A stretch of 64,000 bases of DNA from Deltaproteobacteria bacterium (GCA_029547185.1 JAKPPU010000215.1:1-64000), one strand, 5' to 3'; numbered from the stretch's first letter, positions 39,259 through 48,342 are shown. Notes: generated by a model from the sequence alone, not told the origin. Numbers and translations are program-made.

Positions 39259-40197
39259 TCAGGCAAACGTGAATTTCGTCCCTGCCATGCTGAGGACGAA
39301 GCCCGGCAGCTCGCGTTCCATCGCAAGCATGGCGGTGCGGCCCGTGCAGTGGCACGGAACGATATAATCAGGGGCGATCGCCTTGAGCTCATCGATGGTG
39401 GAGTTGATCACCGCCTCGACGTTCGAGCCGCCGAGGTGGAAGCCTCCGATCACTGCGTGGACCTTATCGATCCCCGTAACCTTCTGAGCATGCCTGATCG
39501 TGTTTATGATCCCGGAATGGGCGCAGCCGCTCAGCACGACGATCCCTTTGTCCCTGAGAGCAAACACGAGGGATGTGTCATCGGGAATGTCATCCTTGTG
39601 CTCGCCTGAAGCATCCGCGTAGTGGGCAAGCGGCATGCCTGTCTCGAAGGGGGTCGATCTCGGTATTTCGCCGAGAAACAGGCCATATCCTCCGATCATT
39701 TCCCGGGGGGCCGTGGACGCCTCGATCTCCAGGCCGTTTTCAGATAGCACAGCGCTTTCCAGTTCAGGAAATTTCAGTTTGAAGTCTTCGGTGAACTTCA
39801 GATACCTGTCCTTATCGAGGGCGAACGGGTGCAGGAAGATCTTTATCGGCTTTCCGATCTTGCTCCTCACCGCTTCGAGCCCGCCGGTGTGGTCCATGTG
39901 CCCGTGGGAAAGAGCCAGCTCTTCAATCTTTGAAGAGTCGACGCCCAGCGCATCCATGTTGTGAACAACACCCAGCGGCGAGTAGCCGAAATCGAAAAGC
40001 AGAACACGCTCGTTTCCGCTGTCCGTCGTTTTCACCAGGGCGGAGAAGCCGTGTTCGGCAATGACGGAATTCTTGATATAGCCGTCCCTGACCGGGTTTG
40101 CGCGTGCAACCATCGCATTCGACGGGGCCTCGACAAGATCGATGTAATTGTCCTGAAGCACGAGTATCTCGATTTTTTCCGCGGTCTTCACCTGCAT
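39259..40197 (-). CDS. Metallo-beta-lactamase-fold hydrolase, related to that at 27647-28489
   Basis: 312 residues. HxHxDH is His98-Gly-His100-Met-Asp102-His103 (LALSHGHMDHTGG), with VLSGCAHSGIINT and VPCHCTGRTA as later metal regions. It is longer at its N-terminus than its relative in this window and shares the same ligand blocks. The reaction is unknown. AGGAGG precedes the ATG at 40197. It lies between the NifX-like gene and trmO in the leftward run. Confidence 0.85.
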   Translation of the reverse strand: MQVKTAEKIEILVLQDNYIDLVEAPSNAMVARANPVRDGYIKNSVIAEHGFSALVKTTDSGNERVLLFDFGYSPLGVVHNMDALGVDSSKIEELALSHGHMDHTGGLEAVRSKIGKPIKIFLHPFALDKDRYLKFTEDFKLKFPELESAVLSENGLEIEASTAPREMIGGYGLFLGEIPRSTPFETGMPLAHYADASGEHKDDIPDDTSLVFALRDKGIVVLSGCAHSGIINTIRHAQKVTGIDKVHAVIGGFHLGGSNVEAVINSTIDELKAIAPDYIVPCHCTGRTAMLAMERELPGFVLSMAGTKFTFA

Positions 40198-40293
40198 AGA
40201 TATCCTCCTCATTCTTTATACGACGCTTTCATAGCAACACCTTATCCTGGCAGTAATCCTTGTAAAGCCTCTTCGCTCGCGGAGAATCTCAGA

Positions 40294-40653
40294 TTATTCG
40301 TGGCAGCCGTGCTCATGGAGCTCACAGGAGACGCCTGAATCCTCGAGCCTGCCCGAAAGCCATGCCTCTGCCACCTGCCTGACGTCACCAGAACATCCCC
40401 GCAGGACCTTTATCCCTACGCTGCCCAGGACATTGACTGCTCCCTGTCCCATGTTTCCGGCAAGCATGAGCTTCACGCCCATTTCCCTTAAGGTGGAGGC
40501 AATGTTGGACCGGCATCCGCAGCCTGCCGGCGAACTGATAATCTCCTGAGAGGAGATAGCGTTGTTCTCGTCGATGGTGAATATGGTGAAGTACTCGCAA
40601 TGCCCGAAATGCTCATCCACCCGGTTCTGTCTCGAAGGAAGTGCAATCTTCAT
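40294..40653 (-). CDS. NifX/NifB-like iron-molybdenum-cofactor-binding domain protein
   Basis: 119 residues of the dinitrogenase iron-molybdenum cofactor domain family: MKIALPSRQNRVDEHFGHCEYFTIF, a CGCRSNIASTLREMGVKLMLAGNMGQGA middle and a His/Cys-rich end (CELHEHGCHE). Proteins of this size are common in anaerobes that do not fix nitrogen, usually beside Mrp and DUF134 genes as here, and may carry metal clusters. AAGGAG precedes the ATG at 40653. Confidence 0.88.
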   Translation of the reverse strand: MKIALPSRQNRVDEHFGHCEYFTIFTIDENNAISSQEIISSPAGCGCRSNIASTLREMGVKLMLAGNMGQGAVNVLGSVGIKVLRGCSGDVRQVAEAWLSGRLEDSGVSCELHEHGCHE

Positions 40654-40667
40654 ATGTTCTCCTTTTA

Positions 40668-41111
40668 TCAAGAATTGTTTTCTCCGTATGGTCTTCCATG
40701 CCGAATCTTCTCTATCTTTCTGCTGCCTTTCCGGCAGAAATGACATCTTCTGCCGTCCTTTCCCCTATCGCATCTCTCGGAGGCCCTCTTGCAGCTTTCA
40801 CACGGGTTCTGGTTCGATCTGATCACAAAGATCTCTCCCCCGGTTATTCGCAAGCCTTTCCCGTTTACGAGGAAGTCGGCGATCTTCATCTGTGCGGAAT
40901 CGATGATCCTGCCGAAGGTAGGGCGGGACACGTTCATCATGGCGGCAGCCTGCTCCTGGTACATGCCTTCATAGTACGCAAGGCGGACCGCCTCGAACTC
41001 ATCGAGGGTCATGACCACTTCGTCCTCTGACGATGCCTGTGCACCTTCAGGCTTGAAGCGGGTGATTTCAGGCATGACGCCGACATTTCGGCAGCACTTC
41101 GGTCTTGGCAT
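40668..41111 (-). CDS. DUF134 (UPF0251) DNA-binding protein
   Basis: 147 residues beginning MPRPKCCRNV. The helix-turn-helix is in TLDEFEAVRLAYYEGMYQEQAAAMMNVSRPTFGRIIDSAQMKIADFLVNG. A C-terminal Cys-rich region (CESCKRASERCDRGKDGRRCHFC) may bind metal. DUF134 proteins occur with NifX-like and Mrp genes and are thought to regulate them. It is the first gene of the leftward run, so self-control from the promoter at 41130-41158 is plausible. Confidence 0.88.
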   Translation of the reverse strand: MPRPKCCRNVGVMPEITRFKPEGAQASSEDEVVMTLDEFEAVRLAYYEGMYQEQAAAMMNVSRPTFGRIIDSAQMKIADFLVNGKGLRITGGEIFVIRSNQNPCESCKRASERCDRGKDGRRCHFCRKGSRKIEKIRHGRPYGENNS

Positions 41112-41129
41112 GACTGTCTCCGGAAACCA

Positions 41130-41158
41130 GTTATAAGCATATGCTCAAAACAAGTCAA
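41130..41158 (-). promoter_or_regulatory. Promoter of the DUF134 run with AGCATATGCT palindrome
   Basis: On the minus strand TTGACT (41153-41158) and TATAAC (41130-41135) are separated by 17 bases. The spacer holds the perfect palindrome AGCATATGCT (41136-41145), just beside the -10 box. That is a good position for an operator of the DUF134 protein. Confidence 0.6.
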
Positions 41159-41248
41159 GGCCTTCTTGACAGGCCGATGATTTCTGGAGTCTTCAGCATA
41201 AAGAAAGGCGCTCATGTTTTCTTACAAGAGATCATCCGGATTTCACTC

Positions 41249-41291
41249 TTGACTCACAGCCATATTCTCATTATTTTACCATTTAGTAAAT
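41249..41291 (+). promoter_or_regulatory. arsR-acr3 promoter with candidate ArsR operator
   Basis: TTGACT (41249-41254), 17 bases, TATTTT (41272-41277), followed by the odd palindrome ATTTAGTAAAT (41281-41291) next to ATTAGTTAACATATA. AT-rich dyads beside the -10 box are normal for ArsR operators. The gene start is at 41320. Confidence 0.5.
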
Positions 41292-41319
41292 TAGTTAACA
41301 TATAGGGGGATCCTTTGGT

Positions 41320-41658
41320 ATGACAAAGGCGCAAGACAAGGACATGGATGCTGCCGTTCACAAGGCAGCCATCTTGAAGGCCCTGGCCCACCCCGTCAGG
41401 ATACGGCTGTTCGAGGCGCTCTCCAAGAGCGAGAAGACGGTCGGAGACCTCGTGCAGATAACGGGCGAGAAGGATGCAAACACGTCCCGGCACTTGGCGG
41501 TGCTCCGGGCGGCAGGGCTCGTATCGACGAGAAAGGACGGCCTCAATGTTTATTACTCGAACAACATGCCCTGCCTCATCCCCATGCTCTCGTGCGTGAA
41601 CCAGGCTCTGTGCAGGATAGCCGACGAGCACATGAAGGTCGCTGCATGCATCAGGTAA
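41320..41658 (+). CDS. arsR: ArsR-family metalloregulator
   Basis: 112 residues with a winged helix ([63 protein letters not shown]), typical of ArsR/SmtB. Cys residues lie near the C-terminus ([14 protein letters not shown]), likely ligands for arsenite, rather than the classical ELCVCDL site. It lies 10 bases before acr3 and so should repress the arsenite pump operon. Confidence 0.87.
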   Translation: MTKAQDKDMDAAVHKAAILKALAHPVRIRLFEALSKSEKTVGDLVQITGEKDANTSRHLAVLRAAGLVSTRKDGLNVYYSNNMPCLIPMLSCVNQALCRIADEHMKVAACIR

Positions 41659-41668
41659 TAGCTTTCTC

Positions 41669-42700
41669 ATGAAGAATTTGTCGTTCCTCGACCGCTACCT
41701 CACGCTGTGGATCTTTCTCGCCATGGTCTTCGGGGTGCTGCTGGGGTATTTCATCCCGGGGACGGCAGTCTTCTGGAATACGTTCAGCGTGGGTACGACA
41801 AACATCCCCATTGCTATAGGCCTCATCCTCATGATGTACCCGCCGCTTGCCAAGGTGAGATACGAGGAAATGGGCGAGGCATTCAAAGACGCTCGAGTTC
41901 TGGGGCTTTCCCTGGTCCAGAACTGGATCGTGGGACCTGTCCTCATGTTTGCCCTCGCCGTTATCTTTCTCTATGACAGGCCCGAGTACATGGTGGGGCT
42001 CATCATGATCGGCCTGGCGCGCTGCATCGCCATGGTCATCGTCTGGAACGAGCTTGCCCAAGGCGATACCGAGTACTGCGCAGGCCTCGTCGCTTTCAAT
42101 TCGGTCTTCCAGGTCCTGCTCTTTTCCGTCTATGCCTGGTTTTTCATTACGATCCTTCCGACCTGGTTCGGCCTGAAAGGCATGGCGGTCCACGTCTCGA
42201 TCGGACAGATCGCCCAGAGCGTCTTCATCTATCTGGGCATCCCGTTCATTGCGGGCATGATCACCCGCTTCACGCTCCTCAAGGCCAAAGGCAAGCAGTG
42301 GTACCAGGATACGTTTATCCCGAAGATCGGCCCCATCACGCTCATTGCGCTTATCTTCACCATCGTGGTCATGTTCTCGCTCAAGGGCGAGTATATCGTG
42401 CAGCTTCCCCTCGACGTGGTGAGGATCGCCATCCCCCTGCTCGTCTACTTCGTGCTCATGTTCAATGTCTCGTTCTTCATGAGCAGAAAGGTAGGGGCAA
42501 CCTACGGGCAGTCAGCGACCTTGAGCTTCACCGCAGCCTCGAACAACTTCGAACTGGCGATTGCGGTCGCCATCGCGACCTTCGGCATAGGCAGCGGCGC
42601 AGCGTTCGCAGCCGTCATCGGCCCGCTCGTGGAGGTGCCGGTGCTCATCAGCCTGGTCAACCTCTCGCTCCACTTCAGGAAGAGATACTTCCATCAGTGA
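41669..42700 (+). CDS. acr3: ACR3-family arsenite efflux transporter
   Basis: 343 residues with about ten membrane helices, beginning [28 protein letters not shown]. The ACR3 signature [19 protein letters not shown] holds the conserved Cys needed for arsenite transport, and [23 protein letters not shown] is the other conserved block. It exports As(III) across the inner membrane. It is in an operon with arsR. The genes behind it are broken, see 42726-42960. Confidence 0.93.
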   Translation: MKNLSFLDRYLTLWIFLAMVFGVLLGYFIPGTAVFWNTFSVGTTNIPIAIGLILMMYPPLAKVRYEEMGEAFKDARVLGLSLVQNWIVGPVLMFALAVIFLYDRPEYMVGLIMIGLARCIAMVIVWNELAQGDTEYCAGLVAFNSVFQVLLFSVYAWFFITILPTWFGLKGMAVHVSIGQIAQSVFIYLGIPFIAGMITRFTLLKAKGKQWYQDTFIPKIGPITLIALIFTIVVMFSLKGEYIVQLPLDVVRIAIPLLVYFVLMFNVSFFMSRKVGATYGQSATLSFTAASNNFELAIAVAIATFGIGSGAAFAAVIGPLVEVPVLISLVNLSLHFRKRYFHQ

Positions 42701-42725
42701 ATGATCTAAAAAAGAGAATCCGATC

Positions 42726-42880
42726 ATGAACATCAATGCCCGGTCCGGGATGCGCGAACTGCAAGAAGCTCCTCGAGACCGTGAAGCAGGCAGCAAAAGA
42801 GCTGGGTATCGACGCAGACTTCGAATATGTAACCGACATGAAGGAGATCGTGAAATACATCATGTCCACCCCGGCCTCGT
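42726..42880 (+). pseudogene. Broken small thioredoxin-like protein (MTH895-type)
   Basis: GPGCANCKKLLETVKQAAKELGIDADFEYVTDMKEIVKYIMSTPA is a clear small thioredoxin/glutaredoxin-like domain with its CxxC. The N-terminus MNIN at 42726 is in another frame (two bases seem lost near 42738). After MSTPA the expected LVVDG follows only if one base is restored near 42875. Such proteins usually accompany arsenical permease or acr3 genes. Two indels mean it is not functional as read. An ATG at 42736 could still give a truncated product. Confidence 0.7.
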
Positions 42881-42960
42881 TGTCGACGGATGCCGGGCAT
42901 CGTGACCCCGTTCTGCTCGTGCTCCGCCGTACCCCTCTTCATCGGGTTCGTCCGGGCGGA
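42881..42960 (+). pseudogene. Fragment of an ArsP/SO_0444-type permease
   Basis: Read from about 42890, PGIVTPFCSCSAVPLFIGFVRA is the hallmark membrane segment of putative permeases that often lie beside acr3 and thioredoxin genes (conserved FCSCSAVPLF). Only about 25 residues are present, joined straight to the damaged thioredoxin end. After that the sequence is no longer membrane-like. This is what a deletion between two genes of an arsenic operon would leave. Confidence 0.6.
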
Positions 42961-42995
42961 GAGCTCCTCGATGAGTTTTTCCGCCGGATATATGA

Positions 42996-43012
42996 GCCCT
43001 CCCGGGGAGGGC
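42996..43012 (-). terminator. Hairpin behind the helicase gene
   Basis: GCCCTCCCGGGGAGGGC is an almost perfect 17-base palindrome lying 8 bases past the helicase stop on the minus strand. No T-run follows, so it could be a weak terminator or a pause site. Confidence 0.4.
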
Positions 43013-43019
43013 GGCTGGA

Positions 43020-44234
43020 TCAGTACCCTGCGGAGGCAGCCTTCTTGTGTCTCGGACCGCGCCTGCTCCGATGGCTCCTGTTGGAGACCCTCTTCCGCTG
43101 GCTTTTATCCTCCACGAACAGGCTCTCTTCCGGCCATACCACGGGGATCTTCATGCCGAGATATTTCTCGATGGACTCGAGGGCGTAGATGTAGTCCTCG
43201 CAGGCGAGCGAGATGGCCTTGCCTTCTTTGCCTGCCCTTGCGGTGCGGCCGATGCGGTGCACGTAGTCCTCGCAGTCTTCCGGAAGATCATAGTTGATCA
43301 CGAGGTCGAGATTGTCGACATGGAGCCCGCGCGATGCCACGTTCGTGGCCACGAGCAGGGGGATCCTGCCGCTCTTGATGCCCTCGATGATCCTGGTCCT
43401 CTCCTTCTGCTGGAGGTCGCCGGTGATGAACTCGCACCTGATGCCGTTCATCCCGAGACGCTTGGCGAGGGTGACGGCGGTCGACTTCATGTTGGTGAAC
43501 ACCAGGCAGTTCTTCGGTTTCTCGCGGGCAAGAATCCCGAGGAGGAGGCTCATCTTCTCGTCGTTGCCCACATGGTAGAGCTCCTGGGTCACGGTGTCGA
43601 CGGTCAGATGTTCCGGAGCGATCTCGATCTCGACCGGATCGTTCATGAAACTCCAGGCGAGCTCCTTGACGAGGAAGCTCAGGGTTGCGCTGAAGAGCAT
43701 GGTCTGCCGTTTATGGGCAGGAGGCATGGCCCTGAGCATCCTCTTCAGATCGGGCATGAACCCCATATCGAAGAGTCTGTCGGCCTCGTCGATGACGAGG
43801 ATGCCGATATCCCTGAAGTTCAGCTTATGCGACTTGTTGAAGTCGAGGAGCCTTCCTGGGGTCCCCACGATGATCTCCGCCCCTGCCTCAAGCTGACGCT
43901 CCTGGAGGTTGTATCCCACCCCGCCGTAAATGCATGCGACCTTATAGTCAAGGTGAGCTCCTAGGAGGAGCGCATCTTTTTCCACCTGGACGGCGAGCTC
44001 CCGGGTTGGGACGATGATGAGAGCCTTCTTGCCTTTTTGCTTTCGAAGGTTCTGGAAGATGGTAATGAGGAAAGCTGCTGTCTTTCCTGTCCCTGTCTGG
44101 GATTGAGCACATACGTCCTTGCCCACGAGGCTGTGTTTGAACGTCGCCTCCTGGACAGGGGTACATTCGGAAAAACCCGCATCACGGATGCCGAGCTGAA
44201 TGCGCTCGTCAAGTTGCAGTTCGGTAAAATACAT
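43020..44234 (-). CDS. DEAD-box RNA helicase
   Basis: 404 residues. The Q motif is at FTELQLDERIQLGIRDAGFSECTPVQ, Walker A SQTGTGKT lies near residues 45-52, DEAD at 149-152, then SATL, TGDLQQKERTRIIEGI and HRIGRTARAGKEG. The C-terminus is short and ends in a basic RKRVSNRSHRSRRGPRHKKAA tail, like RhlB or RhlE relatives. It unwinds RNA in decay or ribosome assembly. A leader of roughly 75 bases precedes it, compatible with cold-linked control. Confidence 0.92.
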   Translation of the reverse strand: MYFTELQLDERIQLGIRDAGFSECTPVQEATFKHSLVGKDVCAQSQTGTGKTAAFLITIFQNLRKQKGKKALIIVPTRELAVQVEKDALLLGAHLDYKVACIYGGVGYNLQERQLEAGAEIIVGTPGRLLDFNKSHKLNFRDIGILVIDEADRLFDMGFMPDLKRMLRAMPPAHKRQTMLFSATLSFLVKELAWSFMNDPVEIEIAPEHLTVDTVTQELYHVGNDEKMSLLLGILAREKPKNCLVFTNMKSTAVTLAKRLGMNGIRCEFITGDLQQKERTRIIEGIKSGRIPLLVATNVASRGLHVDNLDLVINYDLPEDCEDYVHRIGRTARAGKEGKAISLACEDYIYALESIEKYLGMKIPVVWPEESLFVEDKSQRKRVSNRSHRSRRGPRHKKAASAGY

Positions 44235-44315
44235 TGATTCTCCTTGGTAGGTTAAGTGGTATATTTATCGACAATGTGGTCCTGATTTCATAAAAAATTT
44301 GCTCAATGAGTTATA

Positions 44316-44343
44316 ATAATAATGTAAATATTCAGAAAGTCAA
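44316..44343 (-). promoter_or_regulatory. Promoter of the DEAD-box helicase
   Basis: On the minus strand TTGACT (44338-44343), 16 bases, TATTAT (44316-44321), followed by an AT-rich leader of about 75 bases to the ATG at 44234. The rest of the 44235-44513 gap shows no gene. Confidence 0.5.
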
Positions 44344-44513
44344 GAATAAATGATTTGGGTCACTCCTCGCGTGCCGTGATCGGTCCTCATGAAGGATCTT
44401 GCTGGCAGTGTCTTGAATCCATCATGACATTCACGAGAGAGGTTTGAGGATAACAATGGAAGCAAAGGCCAAAGGCCTTCGCTTCCATCTGGTAAAACAC
44501 CGAGGAGAGATTG

Positions 44514-45695
44514 CTATTGTGTCTTTTTTGTCTTCTTTTTTCTGTAGTCCGGATTCACCACGCAGTGCATCCTGTTTTCACCGTGCAGCCAGAAGCAGCA
44601 CCTGTTGCACCGGAGACATTTTCTTATGCTGTCTTCCTTCCCCTCCGCCGATTTCCTGACAAAATCCTGATCCGCGACCTGGCTTCTCCCTATGGCGATG
44701 AGATCCGCCTTTTTCTCGGAAAGTATCGCTTCTGCAGTCTTGAGGGAGGTTATCCCGCCCACGGCGATTACAGGAAGCCTTGTATATCTCTTTACTTGTG
44801 TGACGATATCGATATGCGGTGCCTCTCCAAGCTCTTTTATGGGCGTGCACCTTTCGAACGACTCGGTCTGGGTGCCTACAGATACATGCCAGAGATCGAC
44901 CCCTGCCTCATCAAGAATGGGCATGATCGTCGCATAGTCCTCTGGCTCGAGGCCGCCCTCCAGGAAATCCTTGGCGCTAATCCTCACACAGATGATGATG
45001 TCATCCCCTATCCTCTTCCTGCTGTCTTCAACGATCTCCCGTAAGAAGCGGGTCCTGTTCTCGATGCTCCCCCCGTACTCGTCCGTCCTTTTGTTGGTGC
45101 GTCCGGACAGGAACCCGTGCAGCAGGTAGCCGTGGGCTGCATGGAATTCGATGATCTGGGCACCGGCCTTGGCAGCATTGTACGAAGAATTCACGAACTG
45201 GCCACGCACCCGGTCGATATCAGCCTTTGTCATGACATGCAGCTTATAGTTGGGGCTCAGCTGAGACAGGATCGGGTCCGGTATGTTGCTCGGGGCAAAA
45301 AGACCATCGACCCCGGGCGCCGGCGCCAAGGCCTGCCTGCCGTTATGGGCGAGCTGGAGGGACACGGCGCACCCGTACCCTTTTAAGAGGTCGAAAAGGC
45401 CTTTCATTCCGGGAATGCAATCTTCCGTATCGATCCTGAGAACTCCTTCGTATCCGGGTGGAACTTCGGATGCGATTCCCGCTGCTCCCACGGTGATCAT
45501 CCCTGTTCCACCTTCTGCCATCTTCCGATAAAATAAGGTAATCTCTTCAGTTACTTTCCCGTCCTTGGCAAAATTCACTACCCAAGGCGGGTAGACGACT
45601 CTGTTCGGCAACTCCACGTTTTTGATCTTGAATGGAGAAAACGTGATCGGATAATTCCTTTTCACATGATCCAACTCGGCCAGGCTTTTAATCAT
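44514..45695 (-). CDS. Old-yellow-enzyme family oxidoreductase with Fe-S motif (2,4-dienoyl-CoA reductase-like, truncated form)
   Basis: 393 residues. A TIM-barrel OYE domain with LQLAHNGRQA, the active-site region FHAAHGYLLHGFLS and NKRTDEYGGSIENRTRF, and the FMN site VGGITSLKTAEAILSEKKADLIAIGR. At the end, CLRCNRCCFWLHGENRMHCVVNP gives Cys ligands as for the [4Fe-4S] cluster of dienoyl-CoA reductase, but the flavoprotein FAD/NAD half is missing. A partner must supply electrons. It may reduce an enoyl-CoA or related alpha,beta-unsaturated compound. It is third gene of the leftward operon. Confidence 0.85.
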   Translation of the reverse strand: MIKSLAELDHVKRNYPITFSPFKIKNVELPNRVVYPPWVVNFAKDGKVTEEITLFYRKMAEGGTGMITVGAAGIASEVPPGYEGVLRIDTEDCIPGMKGLFDLLKGYGCAVSLQLAHNGRQALAPAPGVDGLFAPSNIPDPILSQLSPNYKLHVMTKADIDRVRGQFVNSSYNAAKAGAQIIEFHAAHGYLLHGFLSGRTNKRTDEYGGSIENRTRFLREIVEDSRKRIGDDIIICVRISAKDFLEGGLEPEDYATIMPILDEAGVDLWHVSVGTQTESFERCTPIKELGEAPHIDIVTQVKRYTRLPVIAVGGITSLKTAEAILSEKKADLIAIGRSQVADQDFVRKSAEGKEDSIRKCLRCNRCCFWLHGENRMHCVVNPDYRKKKTKKTQ

Positions 45696-45831
45696 GGCAA
45701 GACTTCTCCTTGGATGAGGATATGCGATCGTTCATTGTCCTGCTCGCAATCGAAGATCCTGTCTGGTGTAAACACTTCACTTCCGTCGATGCTGATACCT
45801 TCTCCATCGGGCTCATGATGGGCTGATGTTC

Positions 45832-47478
45832 TTATTTTCTCTTTGCCAGCTCCTCCATCCTGAGGTCTTTCCTCAGGATCTTGCCCACGGTGCTCTTGGG
45901 AAGGGCCTCCCTGAACTCGACTTCCTCAGGCCACTTGTATTTTGCGAGCTTGTCCTTGCAGAAATCGATGATCTCTTCCTGTGTCGCTTTCTGTCCGGCC
46001 TTGAGGACGATGAAGACCTTTACGGACTCTCCGCGGCTGGGGTGCGGCACGCCGATCGCACAGGCCTCCTGCACCTTGGGATGCTGATAGAGCACCTCGT
46101 CGATATCCCGGGGATAGATGTTGTACCCGCCGGAGATGATCATGTCCTTGAGCCTGTCCACGATGAAGAAGTACCCGTCTTCATCCATATAGGCGATGTC
46201 TCCGGTATGGAGCCAGCCGTCACGGAGAACCTCTTTGGTCTCGGCGGGCATTCCTTTGTATTTCCTCATCACCTGGGGACCCCGTATGATCAACTCTCCC
46301 GACTTCCCCACCGGCACATCCGTCTTCCGGTCATTTATGTCGACGATCCGGCATTCGGTATCGGGCAGCGGTATCCCGATGCTTCCGGGCTTGGTCTTTC
46401 CCTTTGCAGACGGATTGACGTGTGTAGCAGGGGATGACTCGGTCATACCGAAGCCCTCACAGATAATGGCCCCTGTCTTCTCTTCGAACTGTTTGATGAC
46501 ATCGACGGGAAGCGGGGCGCTTCCGCAGAAGCACCCTGCGATATGGGAAAGATCTATCTCTTTGACCTTGGGATGATTGAGTATCCCGATATACATGGTC
46601 GGGACCATAGGCAGGAATGTGGGCTTGAACTTCTCGAGGGCCTCGATGAGCTTATCGGGCTGGGGTTTCGGCACCAGAACATTTTCCCATGCCATGTAGA
46701 CGGCGTAGTTCATCGATACGTTCAGGCCGAATACATGAAAAAATGGGAGGGCGCCAAGCATTACCTCGCCCCCCCTTTGGAAGGATGTAAACCACGAAGA
46801 AAGCTGTTGAACATTCTTGCTCAGGTTCCCATGCGTGAGCTCTACTCCCTTTGAAACGCCGGTCGTCCCGCCTGTATATTGATATTGTCCAACATCATCC
46901 ATTGTGATCCGGATATCCCGGCTCACCGGAGGATACTGTTCGATCACCTTCTTCCACCGGTGGACCCGGTCGGCTTCCTTGACATCTGCCGCAAGGCCGG
47001 GGATGGGGAGATAATCGGCAATGGAGGCAACAACGATGTTCTCTATCGACGTCTTGGGCCTTAAATCTATCATCCTGTTTGCCAGAAGATCAATGGTTAC
47101 CAGGACTTTTGCACCGGAGTCATTGTACTGATGAAGGAGCTCCTTATCCGAGTAGAGGGGATTGTTCATTACCGCAATGCCCCCTACCTTCAGGATGGCA
47201 TAGTACGCAGCCACACACTGGATCGTATTGGGAAGGATGATCGCAACACTATCCCCCTTCCTGATTCCCAGATCCAGCAGGCATTCCGCAAAGCGATCCA
47301 CCGTATCCTTCAATTGTCTGAAAGTAAGCTTGCACCCGAGAAAGTTCACCGCCGTGTTGTCGGGAAAATCGCGGGCCGACCTCTCTAGAAAGTCAGGGAT
47401 GCACAGCTCCTCGAAATTCACCTTTGCCTGCACACCTTCAGGATAAGAAGACAGCCAGGGCCTCTCCATGTAATTCAT
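45832..47478 (-). CDS. Acyl-CoA synthetase (AMP-binding ligase)
   Basis: 548 residues, the length of medium/long-chain acyl-CoA synthetases. Motifs: YTGGTTGVSKGVELTHGN (P-loop, about residues 215-232), EGFGMTESSPATHVNP, GWLHTGDIAYMDEDGYFFIVDRLKDMIISGGYNIYP and the C-terminal Lys in PKSTVGKILRKDL. It activates a carboxylic acid to its CoA thioester. Its neighbours, an alpha/beta hydrolase before and an OYE-type reductase after, suggest one pathway: hydrolysis, activation, reduction. The gap to the OYE gene is about 135 bases. Confidence 0.9.
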   Translation of the reverse strand: MNYMERPWLSSYPEGVQAKVNFEELCIPDFLERSARDFPDNTAVNFLGCKLTFRQLKDTVDRFAECLLDLGIRKGDSVAIILPNTIQCVAAYYAILKVGGIAVMNNPLYSDKELLHQYNDSGAKVLVTIDLLANRMIDLRPKTSIENIVVASIADYLPIPGLAADVKEADRVHRWKKVIEQYPPVSRDIRITMDDVGQYQYTGGTTGVSKGVELTHGNLSKNVQQLSSWFTSFQRGGEVMLGALPFFHVFGLNVSMNYAVYMAWENVLVPKPQPDKLIEALEKFKPTFLPMVPTMYIGILNHPKVKEIDLSHIAGCFCGSAPLPVDVIKQFEEKTGAIICEGFGMTESSPATHVNPSAKGKTKPGSIGIPLPDTECRIVDINDRKTDVPVGKSGELIIRGPQVMRKYKGMPAETKEVLRDGWLHTGDIAYMDEDGYFFIVDRLKDMIISGGYNIYPRDIDEVLYQHPKVQEACAIGVPHPSRGESVKVFIVLKAGQKATQEEIIDFCKDKLAKYKWPEEVEFREALPKSTVGKILRKDLRMEELAKRK

Positions 47479-47502
47479 AACAACTCTCCTTTTTGACAGA
47501 AG

Positions 47503-48342
47503 CTATTCCTTGTAAAGGAAATCCAGTACGATCCGGTTGAACTCCTCCGGTTTTTCGAAGTTGGGGAGGTGTCCGCTCTCCTCGACAATGTAGACCAGGG
47601 AATTTTTTATTCTCTCATGCCCGTAATACGCATGGTCTACCGGAAAGCTCTTATCATGCCTCCCCCAGATGATCAGGGTCGGGGACTTGATCTCCCCGAG
47701 TCTGGACATCATCGGGTAGACCGCTTCTTTCCTTATGCCGGAAAGGCAGAATAAGGCGCGGAGCAATCTCAGGCAAGCCTGCGACGCCCCGGGCATCGCG
47801 GAAAGCTTATAGTAGAAGTCGATGGTTTCATCGCCCAGAACCTTGGGGTCATAAACGAGAGATTCCAAAAACTGGCGCGTCCCGTTTCTGTTTGGACGGG
47901 TCAGAAGCTCGCCGAGGACAGGCAGAGTCGCGATACGATTGGTAAAGGGAGTGTAGGTTCCGAAGCCTCCGCTGTCCACGGGAATGAGCTTGGCCACTTT
48001 TTGAGGATACTCGAGGGCGACCTTGATGCTCAGCGCCCCGCCAAGAGACACGCCCATGAAATGTGCCTTCTCGATGTTCAACGCTTCCATGAAGCCGTTG
48101 ATGAATTTCGGCATGAAGGATATGAAATCATTTATTGGCGTTTTGTCCGAGAATCCGAAACCCGGAACATCGAATGCAAAGACCCTGAATTTCTTTGCGA
48201 GCTCATCGATATTGTGCCGCCAGATCTCCATCGATGTGCCGAATCCATGGATGAGAATCAATGCATCTCCCTGCTCGCCCACCGACCAGTAACGAGTAGT
48301 GATCCCCTCGATCTTGAGATACTTATCTTCACGCTGGGCCAT
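47503..48342 (-). CDS. Alpha/beta hydrolase
   Basis: 279 residues. The oxyanion region is ILIHGFGTSMEIW, the nucleophile Ser99 is in FMGVSLGGA, the acid lies in IIWGRHDKSFPVDHAYY and the His in VEESGHLPNFEKP. It resembles meta-cleavage-product hydrolases and haloperoxidase-like esterases. It is the first gene of the leftward operon whose promoter (48410-48448) carries a TetR-type operator. The start at 48342 follows GAGGAGG. Substrate unknown. Confidence 0.87.
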   Translation of the reverse strand: MAQREDKYLKIEGITTRYWSVGEQGDALILIHGFGTSMEIWRHNIDELAKKFRVFAFDVPGFGFSDKTPINDFISFMPKFINGFMEALNIEKAHFMGVSLGGALSIKVALEYPQKVAKLIPVDSGGFGTYTPFTNRIATLPVLGELLTRPNRNGTRQFLESLVYDPKVLGDETIDFYYKLSAMPGASQACLRLLRALFCLSGIRKEAVYPMMSRLGEIKSPTLIIWGRHDKSFPVDHAYYGHERIKNSLVYIVEESGHLPNFEKPEEFNRIVLDFLYKE

